Origin: Gammaproteobacteria bacterium RIFCSPHIGHO2_12_FULL_63_22
GTDB taxonomy: Bacteria; Pseudomonadota; Gammaproteobacteria; Xanthomonadales; Xanthomonadaceae
Assembly: GCA_001801685.1 (NCBI GenBank)
Contig: MGYJ01000061.1
Location: 166,884 to 230,883, forward strand
Direction of reading: 5' to 3'
Length of the DNA: 64,000 nt
Shown here: positions 20,786-29,912 of the stretch, piece by piece
How positions within the stretch are numbered: position 1 is the stretch's first letter
Layout: each line of letters starts with the position of its first letter
Notes under the pieces: model-generated
What the model was told of the DNA's origin: nothing
Database searches by the model: none
The model's input: only the letters and a program-made list of their open reading frames with translations
Position numbers and translations under genes: made by a program

Positions 20786-21796
20786 TCAGTCGAACCGTGC
20801 CTTGTTCAGGCCCAGCCATTCCAGCGCCGTGCCGTGGTAGAGCCGCGCCTGCGAGGCTTCGTCCAGGCCCAGCGCGGCGATGCCGCTGCCCGGTTCCTGT
20901 TCGCCGAGCGGGAAGGGATAGTCGGTGCCCAGCATCACCGTGTCGATGCCGACCGTGTCGATGAGGTAGCGCAGCGCGCGCGGATCGTGCACGCATGAAT
21001 CGAAATAGAGCTTGCCGAAGTACTCGCGCGGGTTGCGCGGGTTGTCCATCGCGACCAGGTCGGGACGCATGTTGAAGCCGTGTTCGATGCGACCGATGGT
21101 GTACGGGAAACTGCCGCCGCCGTGCGCGAAACAGATCTTCAGTTTCGGGAATTTCTCGAGCACGCCGCCGAAGATCAGTGCGCAGGCCGCGCGCGATTGT
21201 TCGGCCGGCATGCCGACCAACCAGGGCATCCAGTACTTGGGCATGGTGTCGGTGCCCATCATGTCCCAGGGGTGGATCAGGATGGCGGCGTCCAGATCTT
21301 GCGCGGCTTCGAAGAAGGGTCGCAGTTCGTCCGCGTCCAGGTTCCAGTCGTTGATGTGCGAACCGATCTGCACGCCCTGCAGGTCGAGCTGGTCCATGCA
21401 ACGCTCGAGTTCCTGCACGGCCAGTCGCGCAGACTGCATGGGCACGGTGCCGATGCCGGCGTAGTGGCGCCGATGCGAGCGGCAGGTCTCCGCCATGTGG
21501 TCATTCAGCGACTGGTGCAATTCAAGCGCGTGCTGCGGCTTGGACGTATAGCTGAACATCACCGGCACGGTGCTGATGACCTGCACCTGCACGTCGAAGC
21601 GCGCGTAGTCGGCGATGCGCACGTCCGGATCCCAGGTCTTGGGCCAGATCTCGCGGAAGAACTTGCCATCCTTGTAGATCCGGTGCCGGCCATCGTCGCC
21701 GTGGTGGATTACCGGGAAGCGGTTGTCGCCATATTTGGCGGCAAGGTCCGGCCAGTCCCGCGGCAGGTAGTGGGCATGGGTATCGATCTTGAGCAT
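20786..21796 (-). CDS. nbaD: 2-amino-3-carboxymuconate-6-semialdehyde decarboxylase
   Basis: Metal-dependent amidohydrolase-fold decarboxylase, 336 residues, converting ACMS to 2-aminomuconate semialdehyde and CO2. Metal-ligand motif HAH is at the N-terminus (KIDTHAHYLP). HPWDMMG, FAHGGGSFP and GTDYPFPLGEQ match ACMSD. Its presence diverts ACMS away from quinolinate/NAD synthesis into degradation. Start chosen at ATG 21796; GTG 21802 two codons upstream is possible. It lies 25 bp after the dioxygenase gene and 1 bp before kynU. Confidence 0.94.
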   Translation of the reverse strand: MLKIDTHAHYLPRDWPDLAAKYGDNRFPVIHHGDDGRHRIYKDGKFFREIWPKTWDPDVRIADYARFDVQVQVISTVPVMFSYTSKPQHALELHQSLNDHMAETCRSHRRHYAGIGTVPMQSARLAVQELERCMDQLDLQGVQIGSHINDWNLDADELRPFFEAAQDLDAAILIHPWDMMGTDTMPKYWMPWLVGMPAEQSRAACALIFGGVLEKFPKLKICFAHGGGSFPYTIGRIEHGFNMRPDLVAMDNPRNPREYFGKLYFDSCVHDPRALRYLIDTVGIDTVMLGTDYPFPLGEQEPGSGIAALGLDEASQARLYHGTALEWLGLNKARFD

Positions 21797-21821
21797 GCCC
21801 ACAGTTTACCGGGTTTGCGGC

Positions 21822-22364
21822 TCAGGTCGGGTCGATGGCCGGGGCGTCTTCGAAGCGGGCGGGACGCGGGTTCACGTGGCCGCAGGCGGTGCAGGTGCGG
21901 CGCTGGATGGACAGGTAGAAATGCTCGAACACCTTGGGGAAATCGCGTTCGATGTCCACCAGGTGGAAGTATTCCTCGTACAGCAGGTGGTTGCAGCGTT
22001 CACAGAACCAGAGCAGGCCGTCCTGTTCGTGCGCCAGCCGCTTGCGCTCGATCACCAGGCCGATGGAGTGCGCCGCACGCTGGGGCGAATGCGGCGTCCG
22101 CGGCGGCAGGTAGAACATCTCGCCGGCCTTGATCGGAATGTCGCGAGCCTGGCCGTCTTCCTGGATCTTCAGGACCATCTCGCCCTCGAGTTGATAGAAG
22201 AACTCCGGGCCTTCTTCCCAGTGGTAGTCGGTGCGCTGGTTCGGGCCGCCGACGATCATCACGATGAAGTCGCCATCCACGATGCACTTGTTGCCCACGG
22301 GCGGCTTGAGCAAGTGCCGGTGTTCGTCGATCCAGCCTTGCAGGTTGAAAGCGGGCGTCAGCAT
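21822..22364 (-). CDS. nbaC: 3-hydroxyanthranilate 3,4-dioxygenase
   Basis: Cupin-fold Fe(II) ring-cleavage dioxygenase, 180 residues, opening 3-hydroxyanthranilate to ACMS. The cupin ligands lie around [18 protein letters not shown] and [13 protein letters not shown]-terminal rubredoxin-like iron site is seen (CERC ... CTACGH), as in bacterial 180-residue forms. ATG 22364 is used because it follows the RidA stop by one base; the longer frame upstream is a shadow. Confidence 0.95.
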   Translation of the reverse strand: MLTPAFNLQGWIDEHRHLLKPPVGNKCIVDGDFIVMIVGGPNQRTDYHWEEGPEFFYQLEGEMVLKIQEDGQARDIPIKAGEMFYLPPRTPHSPQRAAHSIGLVIERKRLAHEQDGLLWFCERCNHLLYEEYFHLVDIERDFPKVFEHFYLSIQRRTCTACGHVNPRPARFEDAPAIDPT

Positions 22365-22365
22365 G

Positions 22366-22797
22366 TCAGGTTCCCTCGGGCAACACGGCCAGGCACTTGA
22401 GTTCGATGGCGATCGGCGTGGGCAGGGCGGTGATGCCCAGCGTGGTCCGGCAGGGCGCCGATGCGGCATCCGGGAAATATTCGGCCCAGACTTTGTTGTA
22501 GGCGGGAAAATCGCGGGCCATGTCGGTCAGGTACACGGTCACGTCCACCAGGTCGCCCCACTGTGCGCCGCTGGCCTCGAGCACTGCGCGCACGTTGGCG
22601 AACACCGAATGGCATTGCGCGACGATGTCGTAGGACAGCAGGCTGCCGAACTCGCTGAGCACGTTGCCGGGAATCGAATTGTCCGCGGCGTTGCGCGGGC
22701 CGATGCCGGACAGGTACAGCATCTGGCCGACGCGGCGAGCGTGCGGGTAGTGGCCGACGGCGCGCGGGGCCTTGTCGCTGTGCACGACCTGGCTCAT
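22366..22797 (-). CDS. RidA/YjgF-family protein, likely 2-aminomuconate deaminase
   Basis: 143-residue RidA-superfamily protein ([78 protein letters not shown]). In Pseudomonas kynurenine/2-nitrobenzoate catabolism the 2-aminomuconate deaminase (NbaF) is a RidA-family protein of about this size, so the same role is inferred here from position. Start ATG 22797 overlaps the carbonic anhydrase stop (ATGA). A general imine deaminase role is the alternative. Confidence 0.88.
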   Translation of the reverse strand: MSQVVHSDKAPRAVGHYPHARRVGQMLYLSGIGPRNAADNSIPGNVLSEFGSLLSYDIVAQCHSVFANVRAVLEASGAQWGDLVDVTVYLTDMARDFPAYNKVWAEYFPDAASAPCRTTLGITALPTPIAIELKCLAVLPEGT

Positions 22798-23456
22798 GCC
22801 GGTTCCGGCGTTCCCGTGCCACGCAGCAGCGCGGCGGCGTAGGCAGCGGGCAGGTCGTCGCGACCCGAGATGTCCATGCCCAACTGGCGCACGCGTCCGT
22901 CGAGCAGGCTGTACACCCAGCCGTGCACCGACAATTCCTGGCCGCGCGACCACGCATCTTCGACGATGGTGGTCTGGCAGACGTTCATCACCTGTTCGAT
23001 CACGTTCAACTCGCACAGCCGCGCGTGGCGCAAGGTTTCAAGTCCGATATTTTCAAGTTGGCCGGCGTGCTTCTGCGCCACGTCCCCGACATGTCGTAGC
23101 CAGTTGTCGGCCAGGCCCACGCGGGTGCCGGTCAGGCTGGCGTGCACGCCGCTGCAACCGTAGTGGCCGACCACGAGAATGTGTTCGACCTTCAGCAGGT
23201 CCACGGCGAACTGGATGGTGCTCAGGCAATTCAGATCGGTGTGCACGACCAGGTTGGCGATATTGCGGTGTACAAACACTTCGCCAGGCGCCAGGCCCAT
23301 GATCTGGTTTGCCGGCACGCGCGAATCGGAGCAACCGATCCACAGGAATTTCGGCGCCTGCTGCGTGGACAGGCGCTTGAAGAAGCCCGGGTCCTCCTCG
23401 CGGACGCGCTCGGCCCAGGCTTTGTTGCGTTCCAGCAGTTCGCTCAATTGGGCCAT
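22794..23456 (-). CDS. can: Beta-class carbonic anhydrase
   Basis: 220-residue zinc enzyme interconverting CO2 and bicarbonate. Zinc and active-site residues are all visible: Cys42, Asp44 and Arg46 in CSDSR, His98 and Cys101 in GHYGC. It is close to E. coli Can in layout. It is embedded in the kynurenine operon, overlapping the RidA gene by 4 bp and 3 bp after the aldehyde dehydrogenase stop. It could hydrate the CO2 released by the downstream decarboxylase. Confidence 0.95.
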   Translation of the reverse strand: MAQLSELLERNKAWAERVREEDPGFFKRLSTQQAPKFLWIGCSDSRVPANQIMGLAPGEVFVHRNIANLVVHTDLNCLSTIQFAVDLLKVEHILVVGHYGCSGVHASLTGTRVGLADNWLRHVGDVAQKHAGQLENIGLETLRHARLCELNVIEQVMNVCQTTIVEDAWSRGQELSVHGWVYSLLDGRVRQLGMDISGRDDLPAAYAAALLRGTGTPEPA

Positions 23457-23459
23457 GGT

Positions 23460-24902
23460 TTATCCGAGGTTGATGCAGACGTTCTTGGCTTCGGTGAAGA
23501 AGCGCATTGCTTCCAGGCCGCCCTCGCGGCCCAGGCCCGATTGTTTCATGCCGCCGAAGGGCGTACGCAGGTCGCGTTCTAGCCAGGTGTTGATCCAGAC
23601 GATGCCGACGTCCAGGCCGGCAGCCAGACGATGCGCGCGGCGCAGGTCGGACGTCCAGACGCTGGCTGCCAGGCCGTAGGACGAGGCATTGGCAAGTGCG
23701 AGTGCATCTTCTTCGTCGTCGAAGGGTTGCAGCGTAACGACCGGGCCGAAGATTTCTTCAGTATTGGTGCGCGTCTGCGGCCCGAGGCCCTCGATGACGG
23801 TGGGCGCGATGTACCAGCCGTGCTCGCCACGGCCCGGGGGCTGCACCGAGTTGCCTCCACAAAGGACTCGCCCGCCCTCGGCGCGCGCGAGGTCGAGGTA
23901 GCCCATGACTTTTTCGAAGTGACCCTTCGAAACGACTGGGCCCACTACGGTTGCTGCGTCGAGCGGATCGCCCACGCGCAGCTGACGGACCCGGGCCACG
24001 AACTGGTCGCGGAATTCATCGTAGAAACGGCGTTCGATGAGGATGCGCGAGCCGCACAGGCAGATCTGCCCGGAATTCTGGAAGGACGAGCGCAGGATGA
24101 ACTCGTACAGCGCCTCGCGCGGCGCATCGGCGAAGATCAACGTCGGATTTTTTCCTCCGAGTTCCAGCGAGGATTTCTTCAATGCACCGGCGCAATGCGT
24201 CGCGATGCCGCGGCCGACGGTCGTGCTGCCGGTGAAGCTGACGGCCTTGACGCCCGGATGTTCGACCAGGGCCCGGCCGGCTTCGGCGCCGAAGCCCTGC
24301 ACGATGTTCAGCACGCCCGGCGGAAAACCAATCTCGATTGCCAGTTCGCCCAGCATCCAGGCAGTGAGCGGCGTCACTTCGCTGGGCTTGGCGACCACGC
24401 AGTTTCCCGCCGCCAGTGCCGGCGCGATCTTCCACGTGAACAAATACAAGGGAAGGTTCCATGGACTGATGCAGCCGACCACGCCGATGGGCTGTCGCAG
24501 GGTCAAATTCAGTCCCGCTTCGCCCTGGTGCGACTCGCTGGCGAATTGCATTGCGGCCGACGCGAAAAACCGAAGGTTGCTGACGGCGCGCGGAATCTCG
24601 ATGATCTTCGCCAGCGCAAGCGGCTTGCCGGCGTCACGCGATTCGGCCTTGGCGAATAATTCAAGGCGTGACTCGAGCGCGTCGGCGAGGCGTTGCAGCC
24701 AGCGCGCGCGTTCGCTGGCGGGCAGGCCGGACCAGGCGGGGAAGGCGCGCCGTGCGGCGGCGACGGCCGCATCCACGTCGCTGGCCGAACCAGCGGGACA
24801 ACGCGCGAAAACGGAGCCGGTGGCAGGCTCGAAGACATCAAGCCAGTTTTCCACGTTGGCAGCCGCGGCCCGGCCGTCGATGTAGTGGGAGAGGCTGATC
24901 AT
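23460..24902 (-). CDS. nbaE: 2-aminomuconic semialdehyde dehydrogenase (ALDH family)
   Basis: 480-residue NAD-dependent aldehyde dehydrogenase. It has SPWNLPLY (oxyanion Asn), SLELGGKNP (general base Glu) and SGQICLCGSRI (nucleophilic Cys). The C-terminal RDLRTPFGGMKQSG resembles 2-aminomuconate/2-hydroxymuconate semialdehyde dehydrogenases, whose Arg before TPFGG binds the substrate carboxylate. Start ATG 24902 matches the family N-terminus; the longer frame runs into the PilZ gene. Substrate is inferred from motif and operon. Confidence 0.9.
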   Translation of the reverse strand: MISLSHYIDGRAAAANVENWLDVFEPATGSVFARCPAGSASDVDAAVAAARRAFPAWSGLPASERARWLQRLADALESRLELFAKAESRDAGKPLALAKIIEIPRAVSNLRFFASAAMQFASESHQGEAGLNLTLRQPIGVVGCISPWNLPLYLFTWKIAPALAAGNCVVAKPSEVTPLTAWMLGELAIEIGFPPGVLNIVQGFGAEAGRALVEHPGVKAVSFTGSTTVGRGIATHCAGALKKSSLELGGKNPTLIFADAPREALYEFILRSSFQNSGQICLCGSRILIERRFYDEFRDQFVARVRQLRVGDPLDAATVVGPVVSKGHFEKVMGYLDLARAEGGRVLCGGNSVQPPGRGEHGWYIAPTVIEGLGPQTRTNTEEIFGPVVTLQPFDDEEDALALANASSYGLAASVWTSDLRRAHRLAAGLDVGIVWINTWLERDLRTPFGGMKQSGLGREGGLEAMRFFTEAKNVCINLG

Positions 24903-24915
24903 GGGCGAGCGGGGC

Positions 24916-25218
24916 TCAGGCCGGCGTAGGCGGAATGGATTGCGGCTCGTGGTATTCGAAGCCGATGCAGCGCGGGTCGTCGCGCGCCACGCGCGCATCC
25001 ACGCCCACTGCGCGGCCCGGTCCATTCACGAAGAACAGTCGCACCAGAGCGCCTTCGCCGAGGTCGCAATCACGCGGACGAAACGCGCTGCAACCGCCTT
25101 CGGAGACATCCTGCAGTCCGGTGCGCCAGGCCTCGCGATCGTGCACGACGACCAGCTCGGATGCGTAGGGAACGCGCGGGAAAAAGCGCTGGTTGTCCCG
25201 GGACTGCTGCTGGTTCAT
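24916..25218 (-). CDS. PilZ-domain c-di-GMP-binding protein
   Basis: A stand-alone 100-residue PilZ domain. The two ligand motifs are present: RFFPR (RxxxR, residues 11-15) and DVSEGG (D/NxSxxG). It should therefore bind cyclic di-GMP. It overlaps the SDR gene by 4 bp (ATGA) and lies 13 bp before the dehydrogenase, inside the kynurenine operon. Its partner is unknown. Its position invites a link between c-di-GMP and tryptophan catabolism, but it may simply be a passenger. Confidence 0.9.
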   Translation of the reverse strand: MNQQQSRDNQRFFPRVPYASELVVVHDREAWRTGLQDVSEGGCSAFRPRDCDLGEGALVRLFFVNGPGRAVGVDARVARDDPRCIGFEYHEPQSIPPTPA

Positions 25219-26003
25219 AGCGATCGCGTCCTGCCCCCGTCCACGGGGAGATTGATTCCGTTTATATAGCCGGCTTCAGGCGAGCACAAGAAGGCCACGG
25301 CGGCGGCAATTTCTTCCGGTTGCGCGAAACGACCCGCGGGCACGGTGGCCAGCATGGCATTGGCGATATCGGCCGGGGTCTTGCCGGTACTTGCCGAACG
25401 TTCGGCCAGGATCTGGTCCAGTCGCTGCGTGCGCGTATAGCCCGGCAGAACATTGTTGACGGTGATACCGAATCCGCCGAGTTCGGACGACAGGGTCTTG
25501 GCCCAGCTGGCGACGGCGCCGCGCACGGTGTTGGACACGCCCAGGTTGGCGATGGGTTCCTTCACCGAGGTGGAGATGATGTTGACGATGCGTCCCCATG
25601 CGGCCGATTGCATTCCCGGCAATACAGACTGCAGCAAGACCTGGTTGGCGATCAGGTGTTGCTGGAAGACGGCGAGGTAGGCGGCAGGATCTGCCGAATG
25701 CGCGGGGCCACCGGGCGGGCCGGCGGTATTGTTGACGAGGATGTGGACAGGCGCGCTCGCGCATAGTGAACGCACTCGTTCGCTCAAGCTCGCGGCATCG
25801 GTTACGTCGGCAGACAAACCCTGGTGCGACTGTCCCGGCGCATTGTTCGGAAGCTCGGCAACCAATGCATCTAGTCGATCCCGCCGCCGCGACAGCGCAG
25901 TGACGGACGCGCCCATCTTCGCCAGCGCGAATGCCGTCGCGCGGCCGATGCCTTCGGACGCGCCGCAAACCAGCGCATGCCTGCCGGCGAGGGGCAGGTC
26001 CAC
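25215..26003 (-). CDS. Short-chain dehydrogenase/reductase-like protein lacking the catalytic Tyr
   Basis: 262-residue Rossmann protein with GASEGIGRA (nucleotide-binding glycines), NNTAGP, IISTS (Ser) and a C-terminal GINLPVDGG. Where classical SDRs have YxxxK, the sequence reads NTVRGAVASWAK, so the catalytic tyrosine is missing. A recognised SDR subgroup (BKR-like SDR-like) has such a non-canonical site. Related proteins often accompany 3-hydroxyanthranilate genes, but the reaction is unknown. It follows the acidic protein by 2 bp. Confidence 0.87.
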   Translation of the reverse strand: MDLPLAGRHALVCGASEGIGRATAFALAKMGASVTALSRRRDRLDALVAELPNNAPGQSHQGLSADVTDAASLSERVRSLCASAPVHILVNNTAGPPGGPAHSADPAAYLAVFQQHLIANQVLLQSVLPGMQSAAWGRIVNIISTSVKEPIANLGVSNTVRGAVASWAKTLSSELGGFGITVNNVLPGYTRTQRLDQILAERSASTGKTPADIANAMLATVPAGRFAQPEEIAAAVAFLCSPEAGYINGINLPVDGGRTRSL

Positions 26004-26005
26004 GA

Positions 26006-26347
26006 TCAGTGCCTCGGCCCGAGCGTGCGGATCATCTGCGGCAGCAGTTCTTCATCGCTGTCACCATGCGGCGGCTGCAGTTCTTCCAGCAGCATGCCGA
26101 TCAGCTCGGCATCGTCGTCGTCCATGCCTTCCAGCGATCGGAAATCGGCATCCATCAACGCGGCGCGCGCGATGTCGTCACTCTCGTAGGTGAGGGTGTC
26201 ACCCTGGCTGTCGAAGACATGCGCGACGCCGCTGTGCAGCACGCGCAGGCGCGCCCAGACCAGCAGGTGTTCCGGGGCGGCCAGCCACCACTCCTCGAAC
26301 TCGAAGTCCTGGGCGGCATAACCTTCGTACATTTCTTCTTCGCTCAT
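26006..26347 (-). CDS. Acidic conserved hypothetical protein
   Basis: 113 residues, strongly acidic (runs of Glu/Asp, e.g. MSEEEMYEGY and EGMDDDDAEL), no signal peptide or membrane segment. I recognise no domain. Its reading frame is supported by 1-2 bp spacing to both neighbours and non-random composition. The aromatic-rich start (DFEFEEWWLAAPEHLLVWARLRV) looks like a folded core. Probably a xanthomonad-specific conserved protein. Confidence 0.75.
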   Translation of the reverse strand: MSEEEMYEGYAAQDFEFEEWWLAAPEHLLVWARLRVLHSGVAHVFDSQGDTLTYESDDIARAALMDADFRSLEGMDDDDAELIGMLLEELQPPHGDSDEELLPQMIRTLGPRH

Positions 26348-26348
26348 T

Positions 26349-26642
26349 TCAGGTTCTCATGTTGGCGGCGATGCAGATCGCCGTGCCAGTGATGCCGACA
26401 AGGGTAATCCAGCCCATCACGCCGGCGATGGTTCCGAACTGCCGAAGCGCCGGGTCGCCGAGCCGGCGCTGCGCAAAGCGCATCAGCCACCAGCTGTAGG
26501 CCAGGCCACCTTCCTCGGTGCCCGGCGCGAACGCCAGGCCCTTGTCCAGTTGCTGGCGGAACGACAGCACGCGCATGCCGAAGTGCGCCGGCCCCGCAGA
26601 GCCGGCCAGGCCGAGGAACAGGAACAGCAGCGCCTGGACCAC
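26349..26642 (-). CDS. Small membrane protein
   Basis: 97 residues with a hydrophobic N-terminal segment (ALLFLFLGLAGSAG) and a second near the C-terminus (FGTIAGVMGWITLVGITGTAICIAA). It has a GTG start 3 bp after the asnS stop. The polar middle (RQQLDKGLAFAPGTEEGG) would face one side of the membrane. No family recognised. Spacing (3 bp and 1 bp) argues for co-transcription with asnS and the acidic gene. Confidence 0.72.
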   Translation of the reverse strand: MVQALLFLFLGLAGSAGPAHFGMRVLSFRQQLDKGLAFAPGTEEGGLAYSWWLMRFAQRRLGDPALRQFGTIAGVMGWITLVGITGTAICIAANMRT

Positions 26643-26645
26643 GGA

Positions 26646-28046
<1,401 letters not shown>

Positions 28047-28102
28047 GCCTTGAATCCCCGGCCCACATGGCCCAAATATGAAGCGACAAGGATACCGCAG
28101 GC

Positions 28103-28144
28103 GGGCCGTTCAGCTGCTGCAGACCTTTGAACGGGCCGTTCAAA
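28103..28144. promoter_or_regulatory. Palindromic operator with upstream half-site
   Basis: TTTGAACGGGCCGTTCAAA (28126-28144) is a perfect 9+1+9 palindrome. The half-site GGGCCGTTCA inside it (28133-28142) recurs at 28103-28112, exactly 30 bp (about three helical turns) upstream on the same face. The palindrome covers the -35 region of the IscA-like gene, and the half-site is nearer asnS. The symmetry suits a dimeric repressor such as a TetR-type protein; the regulator is not in the window. Confidence 0.6.
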
Positions 28145-28154
28145 CTGCCCGCGC

Positions 28155-28160
28155 TATACT
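28155..28160 (+). promoter_or_regulatory. -10 box of the IscA-like gene
   Basis: TATACT, one mismatch from TATAAT, lies 24 bases before ATG 28184. Transcription would start near 28167 and give a short leader with AGGAG (28172-28176) as ribosome site. The matching -35 position falls within the palindrome at 28126-28144; no clear TTGACA is present, consistent with a regulated promoter. Confidence 0.55.
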
Positions 28161-28183
28161 TGAGCCGCAACAGGAGTCCGACC

Positions 28184-28522
28184 ATGGCCGTAACCCTAAC
28201 CCCAAGTGCCGTCGAGCGAGTCCGCCAGTTCCTGGCAGAGACGCCGGGCGGCATCGGCCTGCGCTTCGGGGTCCGCAAGGCGGGCTGCTCGGGCTGGGCC
28301 TACGTGGTGGATATCGCCACCTCCGTGCTGGCCGGCGACGCCGTGTTCGAGCAGGACGGCGTGACGGTGCGGGTGGATGCCGACAGTCTGGCCCAGGTGG
28401 ACGGCACCGTCATCGACTTCGTGAAGACCGGCCTGAACCAGCAGTTTGTCTTCCGCAACCCCCGCATGGCTGCCGAGTGCGGCTGCGGCGAGAGCTTCAC
28501 CACGGCCGACCAGGCTGCCTAG
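28184..28522 (+). CDS. IscA/HesB-type iron-sulfur assembly protein
   Basis: 112-residue A-type carrier. The three conserved cysteines are present: Cys35 (AGCSGW), Cys99 and Cys101 (CGCG), which bind an Fe-S cluster or iron. ATG 28184 is chosen because AGGAG lies 7 bases upstream and the family N-terminus starts there; the frame from 28127 covers the promoter. It stands alone, not beside isc/suf genes, behind a palindromic operator, so its regulation is likely specific. Confidence 0.92.
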   Translation: MAVTLTPSAVERVRQFLAETPGGIGLRFGVRKAGCSGWAYVVDIATSVLAGDAVFEQDGVTVRVDADSLAQVDGTVIDFVKTGLNQQFVFRNPRMAAECGCGESFTTADQAA

Positions 28523-28523
28523 T

Positions 28524-28584
28524 TGTGGGAGCGGCCTTGGCCGCGATGGGTCTGCAGGGCATCGCGGCCAAGGCCGCTCCCACA
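28524..28584. repeat. REP-like 25-bp perfect inverted repeat
   Basis: Two 25-base arms (28524-28548 and 28560-28584) pair perfectly around an 11-base loop; each begins/ends with TGTGGGAGCGGCC or its complement. This is the typical REP-type palindrome of pseudomonads and xanthomonads. It starts 2 bp after the IscA-like stop, so it may stabilise that mRNA's 3' end. Only one copy is seen in this window. Confidence 0.85.
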
Positions 28585-28607
28585 TGGTAAATCCCTGAAT
28601 TCTCTGG

Positions 28608-28729
28608 CATAATGCGCGGCTCCCAGCGGCCCGTTCGCCGGGATTACTTGCTCCACGGCTCCGCTCAGGCGGTTTGTCCGGGGGCTGCCAGGCCGAAAGG
28701 CCGCATCCATAAGCCAAAGGATTCAACCC
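28608..28729 (+). promoter_or_regulatory. rpsF promoter and structured leader (candidate S6:S18 leader)
   Basis: A CATAAT (28608-28613) can serve as -10 box, giving a leader of about 110 bases before rpsF. The leader has GGCC-GAAA-GGCC (28691-28702), a GNRA-capped hairpin, and CCG-rich stretches before it. Many bacteria have an S6:S18-binding leader with conserved CCG and GGC elements here. I cannot confirm the motif by eye, so autoregulation is inferred. Confidence 0.35.
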
Positions 28730-29122
28730 ATGCGTCACTATGAAGTCGTGTTCATGGTCCATCCGGACCAGAGCGAACAAGTGCCGGCCATGATCGAGCG
28801 CTACAAGGCGCTGATCGAGGGCGACAACGGCAAGATCCATCGTCTGGAAGACTGGGGCCGCCGCCAGCTGGCGTACCCGATCGAGAACCTGGTCAAGGCC
28901 CATTACGTGCTCATGAACATCGAGTGCGGCCAGAAGGTGCTGACCGAGCTCGGCGACAGCTTCCGCTTCAACGACGCCGTGCTGCGTCACATCGTTCTCG
29001 CCCGCGAAGCGGCCGACACCGAGCCGTCCCTGATCTTGAAGAGCAAGGATGAGAAGGGTGACCGCCGTCGTCGCGATGACGATTCGATGGATGGCGGCAT
29101 TGACGCCGTCGACGCTGCCTGA
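28730..29122 (+). CDS. rpsF: 30S ribosomal protein S6
   Basis: 130-residue S6 ([25 protein letters not shown] start; [23 protein letters not shown] core). It binds S18 and 16S rRNA in the platform of the 30S subunit. The acidic C-terminal tail rich in Asp (DDDSMDGG) is typical of gammaproteobacterial S6. First gene of rpsF-rpsR-rplI. Confidence 0.97.
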   Translation: MRHYEVVFMVHPDQSEQVPAMIERYKALIEGDNGKIHRLEDWGRRQLAYPIENLVKAHYVLMNIECGQKVLTELGDSFRFNDAVLRHIVLAREAADTEPSLILKSKDEKGDRRRRDDDSMDGGIDAVDAA

Positions 29123-29140
29123 GCCTGAGAGGACAAGACC

Positions 29141-29371
29141 ATGTCGAAATTTTTCCGTCGCCGCAAGTTCTGCAAATTCACCGCCGAAGGCATCACCGAG
29201 ATCGACTACAAGGACCTGGGCACCCTGCGCCAGTACCTGAGCGAGAACGGCAAGATCGTGCCGAGCCGCATCACCGGCACCAAGGCCAAGTACCAGCGCC
29301 AGCTGCAGACCGCCATCAAGCGCGCCCGCTTCCTGGCCCTGATCCCGTACACGGACAACCACAACGTCTAA
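29141..29371 (+). CDS. rpsR: 30S ribosomal protein S18
   Basis: 76-residue basic protein ([52 protein letters not shown]). Partner of S6 on the 30S platform. It lies 18 bp after rpsF with GAGAGGACAAG as the ribosome site region. Confidence 0.97.
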   Translation: MSKFFRRRKFCKFTAEGITEIDYKDLGTLRQYLSENGKIVPSRITGTKAKYQRQLQTAIKRARFLALIPYTDNHNV

Positions 29372-29403
29372 GTATTTTCTCGTCCTTACGGACAGCAACA
29401 GTT

Positions 29404-29421
29404 GCGGCGCGATCGCGCCGC
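29404..29421. repeat. 18-bp perfect palindrome between rpsR and rplI
   Basis: GCGGCGCGATCGCGCCGC is a perfect palindrome in the 71-bp rpsR-rplI gap. As RNA it would fold into a very stable hairpin 22 bases before the rplI start, which could tune S18:L9 stoichiometry. There is no U-tract, so it is not a standard terminator. Confidence 0.6.
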
Positions 29422-29442
29422 TAACGTAACGGAGCTGCACAA

Positions 29443-29892
29443 ATGAAACTGATCCTCCTGCAAAAAGTCGTGAACCTCGGTGGCCTCGGTGACAAGGTCG
29501 ACGTGAAGCCGGGCTACGGCCGCAACTTCCTGGTGCCGTACGGCAAGGCCGTGCCGGCCACTGCCGCCAATGTCGCTGCGTTCGAAGCCAAGCGCGCTGA
29601 ATACGAAGCCAAGGCCGACTCCATCCTCGCCGCTGCCCAGGCTCGCCTGGCTGGTTTCGAAGACGCCTCGGTCACCATCACTGCCAATGCTTCCACCGAA
29701 GGCAAGCTGTTCGGCTCGGTCGGCGCCCGCGATATCGCGGAAGCCTTCACCGCCGCCGGCCACAAGCTGGAAAAGTCGGAAGTCGTGATGAGCGACGGCC
29801 CGATCCGCCGCACCGGCGAATTCGAAGTCACCGTGCACTTGCACGCGGACGTCGAAACCAAGGTCAAGGTCATCGTCGCGCCGGAAGCCTGA
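29443..29892 (+). CDS. rplI: 50S ribosomal protein L9
   Basis: 149-residue L9. N-terminal domain ([36 protein letters not shown]), a long connecting helix (about 40-75) and the C-terminal rRNA-binding domain. It binds 23S rRNA near the L1 stalk. Last gene of the operon, followed by a strong terminator. Confidence 0.97.
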   Translation: MKLILLQKVVNLGGLGDKVDVKPGYGRNFLVPYGKAVPATAANVAAFEAKRAEYEAKADSILAAAQARLAGFEDASVTITANASTEGKLFGSVGARDIAEAFTAAGHKLEKSEVVMSDGPIRRTGEFEVTVHLHADVETKVKVIVAPEA

Positions 29893-29912
29893 GTTCCAAC
29901 GCGTTTCACAGT

